Source: Diogma glabrata (taxonomy: Eukaryota; Arthropoda; Insecta; Diptera; Cylindrotomidae). Taken from it: a DNA stretch of 64,000 nucleotides. The stretch's first letter is position 1. Every line of letters starts with the position of its first letter. The stretch covers positions 287,324,930 to 287,388,929 of the forward strand of contig OY856186.1 in NCBI GenBank assembly GCA_963693315.1. The letters run 5' to 3'. Position numbers and translations under genes: made by a program. This document shows, piece by piece, positions 13,471 to 24,631 of this stretch. The notes beneath the pieces were generated by a model that was not told the DNA's origin, did not search any database, and saw only the letters and a program-made list of their open reading frames with translations.

Positions 13471-14516
13471 CCACTAATTCCCAGCATATTGTTTGCGTGG
13501 TCATATGACTGTCTCTGCAATTTTGTATGTCAATTTTGTTTTCTTCGAAGAATTTTTAAACGATGCCAAAAAGATACTCTTATGTTTGACCCTCAATTGG
13601 AATAAAAGCAACTAATCGTTCATTGATTTTACCATCTTTTACATATCAAATGCAAAAAGCCAATTAATCCGAATGACTTACATCCAGAGTGGACTCAACA
13701 CTAATCGAATAATAAACTGCGTCAATGACGTCGGCTGCAATACGATTTTTGATTTCTTGCCCCACGGTGGTAATAAATTCGTCACATATTGTGCTTGAGA
13801 GGTACGACGTTCTTCATAAAAATATCCCAATAACAATTAATTCAATAAATTATTTGTGATGTAACATCACCCCGATGGAAAATCTCCCATCAAGAATAAT
13901 ATAAGAACTGAATCTAAAAAATTATGGTGCAAATTATGAAACTTTTTGCAATCCATACAATTTTAGAGCGATCTAGTTTCGAACCAATGAGAAAATTTTT
14001 AAACTTTAAAAAAGTTTATCATTCTCATCAGGGCTAGCCGACTAGATAAACTCTACCAAAAAATGTTAACGCTAATGATTATAAACCAAAAATTAGGTTA
14101 CAACTCTAGCGAAGTGTAAAAACAAAAAATTTACATAAACATACATTTAATAAATTCAGGTTTAGTCAATTAAGAGTTTATCTAGTCGGCTAGCCCTGAT
14201 GAGAATGATAAACTTTTTTAAAGTTTAAAAATTTTCTCATTGGTTCGAAACTAGATCGCTCTAAAATTGTATGGATTGCAAAAAGTTTCATAATTTGCAC
14301 CATAATTTTTTAGATTCAGTTCTTATATCCCAATAACCATCACTTTTATCATTTCATTAAGTTTGCTTCAGATGTCGCATACCTTTTCCTTTGTTGCCAA
14401 ATTTATCACTATGCTCTTTTAAGAAAGGATCAAATTTAGCCAAAAGTTCAAGAGCTCCAAGAAAGTTGCCATTGTGATTCGAGCCCAGAGTTTCATCACT
14501 CTCGGAAGTTCGGAAT
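13471..14516 (-). pseudogene. Second, diverged hAT transposase fragment, split by a foldback element
   Basis: The segments 13471-13830 and 14330-14516 align by eye with 11870-12170 and 12220-12345 of the first hAT copy, in the same order and strand. Matching words include CAGAGTGGACTCAACACTAA versus TGAGTGGAATCGACACTAA, and CCAAGAAAGTTGCCATTGTG versus CCAAGAAAGTTTCCATTGTG. Many differences and indels show it is a separate related lineage. The 13901-14328 insertion separates the two parts. Confidence 0.65.
13901..14328. mobile_element. Foldback (long inverted repeat) element
   Basis: Arms of about 155 bases (13901-14055 and 14172-14328) are near-perfect inverted copies. For example AAGAACTGAATCTAAAAAAT occurs at the left and ATTTTTTAGATTCAGTTCTT at the right. 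They flank about 115 bases of unrelated loop. ATATCCCAATAAC occurs at 13827 and again at 14326, so extra target sequence was duplicated around the insertion. No coding sequence is present. Confidence 0.85.
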
Positions 14517-14722
14517 TAAAACTTTTGTTTTTTATTTATTTTCTTTATAAATTATATATCTTTTTTTAAAATATTCGAATAGATTATTGCTTTTAGATTG
14601 CAAAATAGAGAAATCGAAAATTTTATTTGGAATTATTTATTTGAAAACAATGGAACCCATAGTTAAAAACTGCTGCAAGAGTATCGTTTGAACTAGAGAA
14701 TCAATTCATGATACACATTGTA

Positions 14723-16014
14723 CTAGGTCATTCAATAAGTCCGTAGGATGACACATAGATGGCGTTACTAGAATTTTTTCCATATGATTTTTATTTAGTA
14801 CTAACCTTCAAACGATACGTGTATAAATTTGACAGCAATCTGACTATTTATTCGTGAGTTATAGCATTTTGTGTGAAGCAACTTTTGTTTTTGAAAAAAA
14901 ATGGAAAAAAGTGAATTTCGAATTTTAATAAAGCATTGGTTTTTGATGAAAAAAAATACAGTGGAAACCAAACAATGGCTTGATAAACATTATCCAAACT
15001 CTGCTCCATCGAGACAAATGGTAGAGAAGTGGATGGCTGAATTTAAATGTGGTCGTACCAGCACAAAAGATGCAGAGCGCAGTGGACGCCCAAATGAGGC
15101 TGTTATTCCAGAAAACATAAAAAAAATCCACAAATTGGTTATGAACGATTGCAAATTGAAGGTGCACGAAATAGCTGACATTGTAAAGGTAGCAGATGGT
15201 AGTGTTTTTACCATTTTACATGAACATTTGGGTATGCGAAAGCTCTGTGCAAATTGGGTGCCGCGTGAGCTCACAGTCGACCAAAAACAACAACGAATCG
15301 ATGCTTCGGAGGAGTCTTTGGCACTGTTAAACCGCAATAAAAGGGAATTCTATCGTAGATATGTGACAATGGATGAGACATGGCTTCACAATTACACACC
15401 AGAATCCAAAAGACAGTCAGCTGAGTGGACAGCAGTCGACGAACCGAATTCAAAGCGAGCAAAGACGCAACAGTCGGCCGGTAAGGTGATGGCGTCTGTA
15501 TTTTGGGATACGAACGGAATAATATTCATCGACTATCTCCAAAAAGGAACCACCATCAACAGCGAGTATTACTGTGAACTTTTGGATCGATTGAAGGCTG
15601 AAATCGCAAAGAAACGGCCACATTTGCAAAAGAAAAAAGTGTTGTTTCACCAAGATAATGCACCGTGTCACAGATCGATGAAAACGATGGCAAAATTGAA
15701 TGAATTGGGCTTTGAATTGCTTACCCACCCACCATATTCTCCAGATTTAGCCCCCAGCGACTTTTTCCTGTTTTCAGATCTCAAGAGAATGCTTGCTGGA
15801 AAGAAATTTAAGTCCAATGATGAAGTAATCGCTGAAACTGAGGCCTATTTTGACGAGAAAGAGAAATCGTACTATAAAAGTGGTATAGAAAAGTTGGAAA
15901 ATCGCTATACTCGTTGTATCGCCCTCGAAGGCAACTATGTTGAATAAAAAAATCGAGTTTTGTCAAAATGTTGTTTTTTTCTTACTTATCCTACGGACTT
16001 ATTGAACGACCTGT
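14723..16014 (+). mobile_element. Complete mariner transposon
   Basis: The element is 1292 bases between TA dinucleotides (14721-14722 and 16015-16016). Terminal inverted repeats of about 27 bases share GTTCAATAAGTCCGTAGGAT with few differences (left end CTAGGTCATTC, right end complement ACAGGTCGTTC). Length and structure are those of canonical mariners. It is nested within the hAT element. Confidence 0.95.
14901..15947 (+). CDS. Mariner transposase, intact (348 aa)
   Basis: Mariner transposase cuts and pastes the element through its terminal inverted repeats at TA sites. The frame is unbroken from ATG at 14901 to TAA at 15945-15947, 348 residues, close to the roughly 345 usual in the family. 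The N-terminal half carries the paired helix-turn-helix DNA-binding region (about residues 1-120). The family signature WVPRELT is near residue 120, with Arg where His is usual. The catalytic triad is complete as DD34D: D158 in TMDETW, D252 in HQDNAPCH, and D287 in YSPDLAPSDFF. No stop or frameshift was seen, so it could be active. Expression was not assessed. Confidence 0.95.
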   Translation: MEKSEFRILIKHWFLMKKNTVETKQWLDKHYPNSAPSRQMVEKWMAEFKCGRTSTKDAERSGRPNEAVIPENIKKIHKLVMNDCKLKVHEIADIVKVADGSVFTILHEHLGMRKLCANWVPRELTVDQKQQRIDASEESLALLNRNKREFYRRYVTMDETWLHNYTPESKRQSAEWTAVDEPNSKRAKTQQSAGKVMASVFWDTNGIIFIDYLQKGTTINSEYYCELLDRLKAEIAKKRPHLQKKKVLFHQDNAPCHRSMKTMAKLNELGFELLTHPPYSPDLAPSDFFLFSDLKRMLAGKKFKSNDEVIAETEAYFDEKEKSYYKSGIEKLENRYTRCIALEGNYVE

Positions 16015-16276
16015 TATATACTCTATTTCAGAGATTTTTTAAGGGTGTAATTGTTATCGTTTTTCGCAGTTCTGATTTCAGACATGCAGTTTTGAATCAT
16101 CAAAAAATCAGTTCTGTTTTTTAGCCATCAAAATGAATTTTTGAAAATACTTTAATTTACTAGGGTTTTTTTCGAAGCTGATGACCGTTTTATTTAGTAA
16201 TCAATTTTGAAAAATGAGGAAAAAGGGCCCCCAAAAATTTACCCGCACCAGGGCCCCCTGAACTCTTAATCCGCCA

Positions 16277-16279
<3 letters not shown>

Positions 16280-16368
<89 letters not shown>

Positions 16369-16375
16369 TATATAA
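16280..16375. repeat. TA microsatellite, right part
   Basis: Continuation of the (TA)n array split by the hAT insertion, ending TACATATATATATAACG. Confidence 0.95.
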
Positions 16376-16384
16376 CGATATGAG

Positions 16385-16850
16385 GTATAACGGAATTTAG
16401 CGGCACTCTTACGGTCGCATTTTTCGACCTAGACCAAAAATATTTTCTGAGCGTGTTGCGGCAAACAATCTCTTGGATAAGTTCGACAACTGGCCATATC
16501 CGGGTACAGGTTAAGAGTCTAGAGCCTTAAAACTGTCAAAAACATAGCGTTATAACGGCCGTTTGGGGCAAAATATGTAAACAAAATTTATAAATATTAA
16601 TTATTTGAATATATTTCTATCATTTTTTAAAAAACCAAACATCTGCAGTAAAAAGTTCTTTAGCTATCTGCAATAAACTGCGTGAAGTACAACGGCATTT
16701 AGCGGCACTCTCACGGTCGCATTTTTTTACTTACGGTTAAAATATTTTCTGGGTATGTTGCGGCAAACAGTCTCCTGAATATGTTTGACAATTGGCCATA
16801 TCGGGGTACAGGTTAAGTGCCTAGAGCCCAAAAACTGTATAAAATAATGT
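16385..16850 (+). repeat. Direct repeat pair of about 155 bases
   Basis: Segments 16389-16545 and 16689-16850 are similar in direct orientation. Shared words include TTTAGCGGCACTC, ACGGTCGCATTTTT, GTTGCGGCAAACA and GGGTACAGGTTAAG. There is no coding potential. They are probably internal parts of the piggyBac-like element whose right end is at 17588. Confidence 0.7.
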
Positions 16851-16854
16851 TTAT

Positions 16855-17005
16855 TTTTAAAGTTTGTTTAATACCTCTGTTTTTAATTAGTGTTATAAGA
16901 AACAGTAATCTGATAAATCCGATTCTAATTGTACACATAACTGTCTGATCCCGAAATCTACCTATTTCTAGCGGATATACCTGCCGCTCGGACTTTTTTG
17001 TAATT
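16855..17005 (+). repeat. Dispersed repeat B, copy 1
   Basis: Matches 18470-18625 in direct orientation. The core GTCTGATCCCGAAATCTACC through GCGGATATACCTGCCGCT is nearly identical in both. The function is unknown. Confidence 0.75.
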
Positions 17006-17146
17006 CAATAACTTTATGAGTTTTTAACCAATCATCATGCCTGTTCAGCTATGTGACTAATTTTTAAATTGATTTCGCAAAATTTGAGAAAAAAATATTT
17101 TGGACTTCCTTTTAACACTTTTTTTTGGATTTTATGGTTGTTTTTA

Positions 17147-17592
17147 CGCAAGAAAACAATATCTACCCGGGTAGATATTTTTACCTTGGGTTTTATATGA
17201 ATATTTTTACTGGGCAATGTTAAAAACAAGGAACTTTATTTTTAAATATATGCTTTTATTGTATGTTTACACAAAAGCAAAATGATATTATGATATTAAT
17301 ACACGTTTGATATTATTACACGTTTGTTGATATTATGTAAGTTGATATTACGTAAGAAAACAAATATCTACCCGGGTAGATATTTTTTTCCTTTTTTCTT
17401 ATATGAAAATTTTTACTGGTCAATGTGAAAAACAAGTAACTTTATTTTTAACTATATGCTTTTATTGTATGCTTACACAAAAGTAAAATAAATACACAGT
17501 TACGTTTGTAGATATTATGATTTATGTAATATCTACCGGGGTAGATACTGTTCATATCAGTAGCTAAAAATTTCCGTTCACGCGAAGGTTAA
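17147..17592 (+). mobile_element. Right end of the piggyBac-like element with palindrome repeats
   Basis: Two direct repeats of about 145 bases (17147-17290 and 17350-17495, spaced 203 bases) each begin with the palindrome ATATCTACCCGGGTAGATAT. A third, slightly altered copy (ATCTACCGGGGTAGAT) is at 17531. The terminus GTTCACGCGAAGG and then TTAA is at 17576-17592. This is the inverse of the end at 1142, including the GAACAG + TATCTACC junction. Confidence 0.65.
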
Positions 17593-18469
17593 CAGGGTCA
17601 ATATTAAAAATAAATTGAACAAACGTGAATCTACACGACGTGTAGTTGGAGTAACGCGATTAATAGGTTCTGTATAATGTTATCAATTGTATGGATAATG
17701 AACCAGGTAATGTATTGTCGTTGTACTAAGTTGTTGTTATGTGTATTTGCGGATGTTGAATTTTAGGAGTACCAAGTAGTCAGTTTATAAGGGAGAAACA
17801 AATAGACCAGTGTGGCGATCGAAGGAAACGTATCATTGACTGTTCGTTGATTATTAAATCTCACTACCAAAGCATACATTTTCTCCAATGCACCAGTACA
17901 GAACCTGAACTCGTTCTGGAGTGGGGTGTAGACTCTCTTATAAATACTACTTGTTAGATAACACGATGAATTGTGTCATAACACTGTTATTATCCCCAAT
18001 CAACGAGTTTTTAAATCTGGAAGGATCATCAAAACACCCCAAAAACTATTAATTTTTTTATGTTTTATTAAAAATGGATAACTAAGCAAAAAATCCTATC
18101 ATACAATAAAATAAGCAATAGGCCAATATTTCATGATAAGATGAAGAAATAATAACAAAATAATAAGTGAAAAACAAATTGTGAGAAATTTGCAGAAAAC
18201 AAAACAAAACTAATTGCAAATAATGACGCGTACCCCAGATGCACCGCTCACCATCTCAATCGAGGCACAAAACCCACACATAATTACGTGTTGGTCTGAT
18301 TCCTCGGAAGAGCTAATGAGCGGTACCACTACGGAACGCTGCCCAGCTATGTGATATCTCACGCTATTTCGTATGTCAATGACATGGACTGGAGTACGCG
18401 GGGTAGTCAGACCCGTAGATCAACATTGATCAAAATCGATCCCTCCTGCGGTTTGCTCATAAATAATTT
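17593..18469. other. Unassigned intergenic stretch
   Basis: No open frame of note and no repeat partner found for most of it. Around 18050-18200 there is loose similarity to 57485-57610 (CAATATTTCATGATAAGATG versus CAATATTTCATGATAGGATG). The part at 18230-18440 is more GC-rich than its surroundings but shows no recognisable gene. Confidence 0.4.
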
Positions 18470-18625
18470 TATTTTTAAAAGTCCGTTTGATAATTCTGTT
18501 TGTAATAATTTTTTTTGTTTAAACTAATCTGATACATCTAATTCTACTTGTACACAAAATTGTCTGATCCCGAAATCTACCTATTTCTAGCGGATATACC
18601 TGCCGCTTGGACTTTTTTTTAAATA
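18470..18625 (+). repeat. Dispersed repeat B, copy 2
   Basis: Second copy of the block at 16855-17005. It ends about 185 bases before the peptidase start codon, so it could overlap that gene's promoter. Confidence 0.7.
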
Positions 18626-18809
18626 TGGAGTCAATGAATCAGGCTTGTAGAATATAGGAGGTTTCGGTACGTCTAATAATCACTATTCAGCAATAATTAC
18701 CCAATACACATTTTTGACGTTTCTGACCTACAGTAACGACTAACAGTTTAAACATCATTGGTTAGTGAATTAAAATAATTGGAAAAAGCTAACAAATAAA
18801 CTCAACAAA

Positions 18810-20435
18810 ATGAAAGGTTTTCATTTTATATTCCTGGCAGCAAATTTAATTATAAATATATGTAATTGTAATGGATTAGTAAAATTCCGGAATGGTAGAT
18901 ATGAAGGTGGTAGTTTGGGTGATCCAAGTGTTGAAACATTAAAATCAATAAATGTTCCCCCGGATTCATGGTTTGATCAAAGTCTAGATCATTTCGATAC
19001 AAGAAATAACATCACTTGGAAACAGGTGTGATTATTCGTAAAAATTTGTATTCTATAAATGCAGTTTTTATTTATTTATTAGTAAAACGATAGCAAACAG
19101 GCCCATACTTTCCCAGAATAATACACTAATTACAGAATAATTTTATTTTGATTTCAGCGTTATTTTACCAATTCAAACTTTTATACGCCTGGGAGTCCAA
19201 TTTTTTTAATGATAGGCGGTGAAGGAGAAGCAAAACCAAAATGGATGGTCGAAGGAGCTTGGATACATTATGCTAAAACATATAATGCATTGTGTTTTCA
19301 ATTGGAACATCGCTTTTATGGGAAAAGTCATCCAACATCGGATATTTCAATTGAAAATTTAATATACTTAACATCCCAACAAGCTTTAGCTGATTTAGCT
19401 CATTTTATTGAAGAAATGAATAAACAATATTCCATAAATATTGTTCAACAAAAATGGATTGTATTTGGTGGTTCGTATCCAGGATCATTAGCTGCATGGC
19501 TTCGCCAAAAATATCCAAATTTAGTTTATGGCGCTATAAGTTCAAGTGGACCATTACTGGCGCAAGCCGATTTTGTAGAGTATTATAATGTTGTCGAACA
19601 ATCGCTTGGTACATATTCCGAAGATTGTGTTATAGCTGTTAGAAAAGGGTTTTCTCAAATTGATATTCTTTTGAAACATATGATTGGTCAAAGAAGTTTG
19701 GATTTAAAATTTAAATTATGTACTCCGATCGAAAAATCGATTGAAAATATTATGGATGTAACAAATTTATATGAAAATATTGCAAGTAATTTTGCTGGAG
19801 TTGTACAATATAATAAAGATAACAGTCCCAATGCTAAAGTCACAATCGATGAAGTTTGCAACATTATGGTGAATACGACAATCGGGCCGCCAATCAATCG
19901 TTTAGCTGAGGTGAATGAACTAATGTTATTAACAAACAATGCAGCATGTTTAGATTATACATATGATAAAATGATAAAAGATCTAAAAAATACGTCATGG
20001 CTAAGTGACGTTGCGAAAGGTGATCGACAATGGACTTATCAAACATGTAATGAATTTGGGTTTTATCAAACGTCAGAAAGTTCTAATTCGATTTTTAATG
20101 ATAAATTTCCTTTAAATTTTTTTATCAAACAATGTGAAGATGTTTATGGAACAAAGTTCAATGCAGATTTTTTGACTAGATCTATAAAATACACTAACAG
20201 TTTTTATGGTGGACTTAATCCAGCAACAACAAATGTTATTTATGTCCATGGCACGATAGATCCATGGCATGCATTGGGATTAACTAAATCAAATGATATA
20301 AACTTAGAAACATTATATATAAATGGGACGGCTCATTGTGCAAATATGTACGAACCACGTGATAGTGACAGTAGAAATTTAAAAAATGCTAGAATAATTA
20401 TTGATCAATATATTAAGAAATTATTAAATAAATAG
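18810..20435 (+). CDS. S28 family serine carboxypeptidase (PRSS16 / lysosomal Pro-X type)
   Basis: Two exons, 18810-19025 and 19158-20435, give 497 residues. The intron 19026-19157 is phase 0 with GT and TTTCAG. The start has a good context (CAACAAAATGA), and an N-terminal hydrophobic signal peptide (about residues 1-21) indicates a secreted or lysosomal enzyme. The S28 hallmarks are present: the LDHFD region before the splice, FLMIGGEGEA just after it, the nucleophile S178 in GGSYPGSLAAW, D440 in GTIDPWHALG and H465 in GTAHCANMY, so the Ser-Asp-His triad is intact. The length is close to human PRSS16 (about 514). Family members remove residues after proline or act as thymus-type serine proteases, and the exact substrate cannot be told. 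AATAAA lies at 20519-20524. The gene is convergent with the WD-repeat gene, with stop codons about 130 bases apart. Confidence 0.93.
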
Positions 20436-20504
20436 AGCTGAAGATATTTTGAACAAATTAACCTTTCGTATTGAAAGTAAATGCAATCATTTTTATAAAA
20501 TTAT

Positions 20505-20524
20505 TTTATTATATCAAAAATAAA
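20505..20524. terminator. Facing polyadenylation signals between convergent genes
   Basis: AATAAA on the + strand at 20519-20524 serves the peptidase gene. On the - strand AATAAA (TTTATT at 20505-20510) lies 56 bases past the stop of the WD-repeat gene. The two 3' ends therefore probably overlap. Confidence 0.55.
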
Positions 20525-20565
20525 TTTTTCTAAATATATAATTTGAAGTGGAAATATATCCAGAA

Positions 20566-22915
20566 TTATTTAAAAGATTTGACACTCGATTTGGTCGATG
20601 ATTTGAAATTCTTGCAGTCCTCAACTGGGCATTCGGTACATAAAACTGGTTGATCGCCTCGACACAACTCTAACTCTGATATATTCTCACACAATTTGGA
20701 ACTTCTTTGGCTCTTTTTCGATCGAATACTACTGTCACATTTTGCAGATTGTGGTGCCGAAACTGCATGTGAGGTTTTTGATAAGTAATCATCGGGAATT
20801 TTCCATATAAATACAGCACCATCTGCACTGCCTGTGACAATAAATCGTCCGCACGGACTTATTTTACCAACAGTTATTATTGCTGCATGTCCATAACCAG
20901 CACATAAAGGTACAGCTTGTTGGTAATTCCAGAACTAAGTGTGATTAGAAATATTCATGGCTTAGTTTGATTTATATTTTATAAATTACTAACCTTCACT
21001 ATTTGATCATTTCCAACTGAAATAAAATATTCACCTGTACAACTTATATCCACACTATTGACAGCACCTTTGGCAGATGCTTCAATATCACGAACTAAAC
21101 TTGCATCATAAACTTCCCAATAACTTATTCGTCGATCGGAGCCAGTAGCAAGGATTTGCACCCCTGATGGATTATATAGAGCACATGTGAATTGAGTATT
21201 TGCGAATAAAACATGTTTTCGCGCTAGTCTTAAAATATCCCAAATTATACAAGTTCCATCAGTACAGGATGACACAACTTCGGTATCAAATCGGTTAAAA
21301 CGTACAGTTCCAATTGGTCCAACATGTTCTTTCAAAACTCCAACTAAAGATTGTTTATGCGGTTCAATTTTCCAAACTCGAACTTGTCCCTCACAGCCTC
21401 CTGTCACCAAAACTCTGCCACTTGATGATATTGTCACAGCAGAACAACCTTAGAAAGTTTTATAATAAAAAAAAATCCAGAAAAAGATATCATCTACTTA
21501 CCTTTGTTATGGGCATGTAGAATTGCAAAAATTAACTTTCCAGTTAGTGGAGTAAAAGATCGAATGATTCCATCATTCCATGCTGATATAATACTTTTGC
21601 CATCGGGAGAAAATATCAAAGCGGCACATGAAAAATTTGGAACCATAATTCTTAAAAGTTCTTGCAATTTTGTCGTAGACCATATACGAACTGATTGATA
21701 TGATGCTGTTGCAAATACAACTGATAAGTTATTAGGAAATGCTATATCATAAACTGCACTTGTATGGCATGTTTTTAATAATTTCAGCTCAAACAATGAA
21801 ACTTTTAATGAATAAATTTCGCTTGTTTCTGTTCCAATGATCAGCATGTCGAGTCCCATTAAACACATAGACGAAACCGCTCCATTTACCTTACATCGTT
21901 TCAATGTTTTAAATTGTGGCCAAGTTGGGCTTCCATATTCCTTATTATTAACATTTCGTTCTTCAACAAGTTCAATGGTGCCATCACCGGCACCAATCAC
22001 AAGTTGTCCAGAATGAAGAATAATCAAATCCCGAACACCATTTGTATATTTTTCACAATCTTTGCCCGGCGGTTTCTTTGGATTATGGCGAGCAAAACAA
22101 CCTAACAGTATTGGGTGTTTTTCTCTTTGAATGACTTCTGGATCATGATGGCAGTTCAAACGAACTTTTACAACATCTCCACTCATAGTACCAACATACA
22201 TTAATTCATCTCGAGAATTGATACAAATTGATGTATAATCTCGACGTAATTTTCCAACTGCTACATCTTGAACCGACAATTTTCGTGATTCTTTATCAAT
22301 ACACCATAATCTTAAGTTTTGTTGACCTCCAGATATAAAAACTGCATTGCGTCGATTTAACTTGCATAATCGTGTCGCATCGCCAGTTGTTTCTTTTGTT
22401 GCTGGAGCTCCACACAAAGCACCTCTTAGAACAAAGAAAAAACAAAGTATTTTGAATTAAATAATCGAAAAAAACTACCAAGATTACCCTTTCTCAATAT
22501 CCCAAACTAAAATTTGTCCACAATCTCTTCCACCCAAACTGATCAAATACTTTTCATCGCAATTGAATGCAATCGATTCTACTCGAACTTTGTGAAGCTC
22601 ATGCCTTGCTGTTTCCTGTAATGTTTTCCAATCCCATATAATAATATAAGCTCGAAAGCCCATATGATTTATTTGTCCAGACGCAATCATACTTCCGCTT
22701 GACGATATATCCATATACGAAATCGTATGCGTATGACCACATAAAAATTTCTGTTTATTTGTTTCGAAATTCAAAATGGAAATTTTATTTCCTAGAGGAA
22801 ATAAAATATGTATACCATCTGGATGTACTTTCAAGCCACCTTGTATTTGACCATCAAACCCAAAGATTGATATGATTTCTAATTCGTTTACGTTAATTTT
22901 TTCAAGATCGCACAT
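20566..22915 (-). CDS. CFAP52: Cilia- and flagella-associated WD-repeat protein (CFAP52/WDR16 homologue)
   Basis: Four exons on the - strand are 22915-22488, 22424-21502, 21448-20994 and 20934-20566. They join in frame through GT-AG introns of 54-63 bases to give 724 residues. WD-repeat propeller motifs run along the protein. Family-specific stretches include GHTHTISYMDISSSGSMIAS, GQINHMGFRAYIIIWDWK, LISLGGRDCGQILVWDI, ALCGAPA and TGSADGAVFIWKIP. CFAP52 is known as a microtubule inner protein of ciliary and flagellar doublets. In insects that predicts a role in sperm tails or sensory cilia. The human protein is about 620 residues. Here a Ser/Lys/Cys-rich tail of about 75 residues follows the last WD motif (from about 20800 to 20566). 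The exon 2 acceptor was chosen as AG at 22426-22425 because the nearby alternative breaks the frame. Confidence 0.93.
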
Positions 22916-23543
22916 TTTATGAGATTCTAGTTACGTTCAATTGAAAAAGTTGTTCAATTAAATGCTTGTTTATTTGTTTCAAATAAATAAATATAAAGAC
23001 TATGGTAACCAATTAATAAAACTTTAAACAAATGAGTGAGTTTAATAATTCTCTACTATATTACTCCTTGCCCAAAAAAATTCAAATATTTCTTTTACGT
23101 TGAAATCGGCCAAATATAAAGGGGGAAAATTTAAACAAAAAAAATTAATTAATAGTAATTTAATAGTATCAACATTATTTGTTAGTATTTTATTCCATTG
23201 CATATAATACTTTTTTATAAAAAAATTAAGTTACAAATAATATTAAAATGAGGGAAAATTATTTTTCTTGTTCTAATTTGCTATCGAAACAAGAGTAAAA
23301 AACAAAAAAAGATTTATAACAAAGAACAAAAACTAATAATTTATTCAAAAAACTGAAAATAGTGAAAGTTTATACCAATTATTCCCTGGATATTAGTGTT
23401 TTGCCAAACAATCCGTGATCGAAAAATAACAAAAGGTAATCAAAATTTTTCTACATTGATATTTCTCTGGAAAAACTTTTTATATTTTTAAAAAACATTT
23501 AATACATTCTTCTTCTCTATATTCTCCTTTATCCGATAAAATG
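22916..23543. other. Intergenic: 5' region of CFAP52 and 3' UTR of the ZNF706-like gene
   Basis: AT-rich. TTTATT near 23188 could be the - strand polyadenylation signal of the zinc finger gene. Nothing else was seen. Confidence 0.4.
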
Positions 23544-24202
23544 TTAGAATTCTTTTAATTCTGGTGGCATTTCATTTTTAGGATGTTTATTTTCAAAATG
23601 TTGTTTGTATGTTTTAGGATCTGGCATTTGAGCCTTGATAAATTCAAATTAAGTAAATTAATATTATTGAATTATAAATATAATCATAATTTGAAAAACT
23701 AGCTTACTTTACATATAGCACAATTATGGACCAACGCTTTTTGGGCTGCTTGTTTCTGAGCTGATGCACTGTGTCCCTGTTGTTTTTTTGCTTTAGCCGA
23801 TTTTTCCGCTTGTTTTTGTTGCGATTGAATTTTTTGTTGTCCGCGAGCCATGTCTGCATAAATAAAAACATAAAATCAATATTACTAAAATGATTCTGTA
23901 GATCAAATGCCACACGTCAAATATGTAATGAGAAAGTTTTGATTTAAGGTTAACCCATGGATAGATCTTAACACAACTTTTACTCCTAAAACATTAAAAT
24001 TACCGTGAGAATTACCACGATAATTTAGTTTTTAATTACAAAACTCATAAAGTCTTTATGATAATTAAAAATAATAAAAGAAATATCAATCCTTGATAAA
24101 AATGTGACGAATTTATGGAGAATTTCAAATTGACATAGTTTCCACAATTGTAAAATGTAAGAAAACAAAAACTATGTATTTAGATTAAAACAGATACTAA
24201 CC
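23544..24202 (-). CDS. ZNF706: ZNF706-like small single zinc finger protein (77 aa)
   Basis: The coding exons are 23851-23708 (48 codons) and 23633-23544 (29 residues plus stop), split by a phase-0 intron with GTAAGC and TCAAG. The N-terminal part (MARGQQKIQSQQK, Lys/Gln/Ala-rich) is the 4F5/SERF-like segment typical of ZNF706. It is followed by one C2H2 finger with C44, C47, H60 and H65, including the diagnostic MPDPKTYKQHF and KHPK, and ending PPEL. The human protein is 76 residues. A 5' UTR intron is likely: TTTATGCAG lies just before the start (acceptor at 23854), and a matching donor CAG/GTTAGT is at 24202/24201, so the transcript probably begins near 24400. ZNF706 is reported to affect transcription and protein aggregation. 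Function in insects is not established here. Confidence 0.92.
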
Positions 24203-24495
24203 TGTCTGTTATATATTTTCCCTTAATTTAAATTTGCAAATTGTTTATTTATTTTTAAGAAAGAAAAGCGTAAATTTTAAAACAAGTTTATTCGCACTTT
24301 TTATACAATAATATTAAAATTGAAATTACTAGATTGGAATTTTACGTACGATTGATGGATGGTTCTCTAATCGATAAAATCAGTATGTACTAGATCTTTT
24401 TAGTGAGAGTTCAGTTATTGTGCAGATCAACGAATAATTTTTTACAATTTAAGGCTGCGTTCTTATAACCATGGACAAATGACACAATTTCACAA

Positions 24496-24631
24496 CCCAG
24501 GTAGTACGTCATCGATTTGTAATAGATACGGTGTCGATTACATGTAATCATATAATCGAAACATGTTTCGATGTAGTTTCGATACTGTATCGATTACATT
24601 TAGAACAACGTCTTCGCCCTAGTAAGCGATC
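24496..24631 (+). repeat. CCCAGG-family element, truncated copy R1
   Basis: Starts CCCAGGTAGTACGTCATCGA and matches the first part of R2 (24632 onward) up to GCCCTAGTAAGCGA, where R2 begins. It is an incomplete tandem copy of the left end. It preserves the uninterrupted version of the site that is split by a small insertion in R2. Confidence 0.75.
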
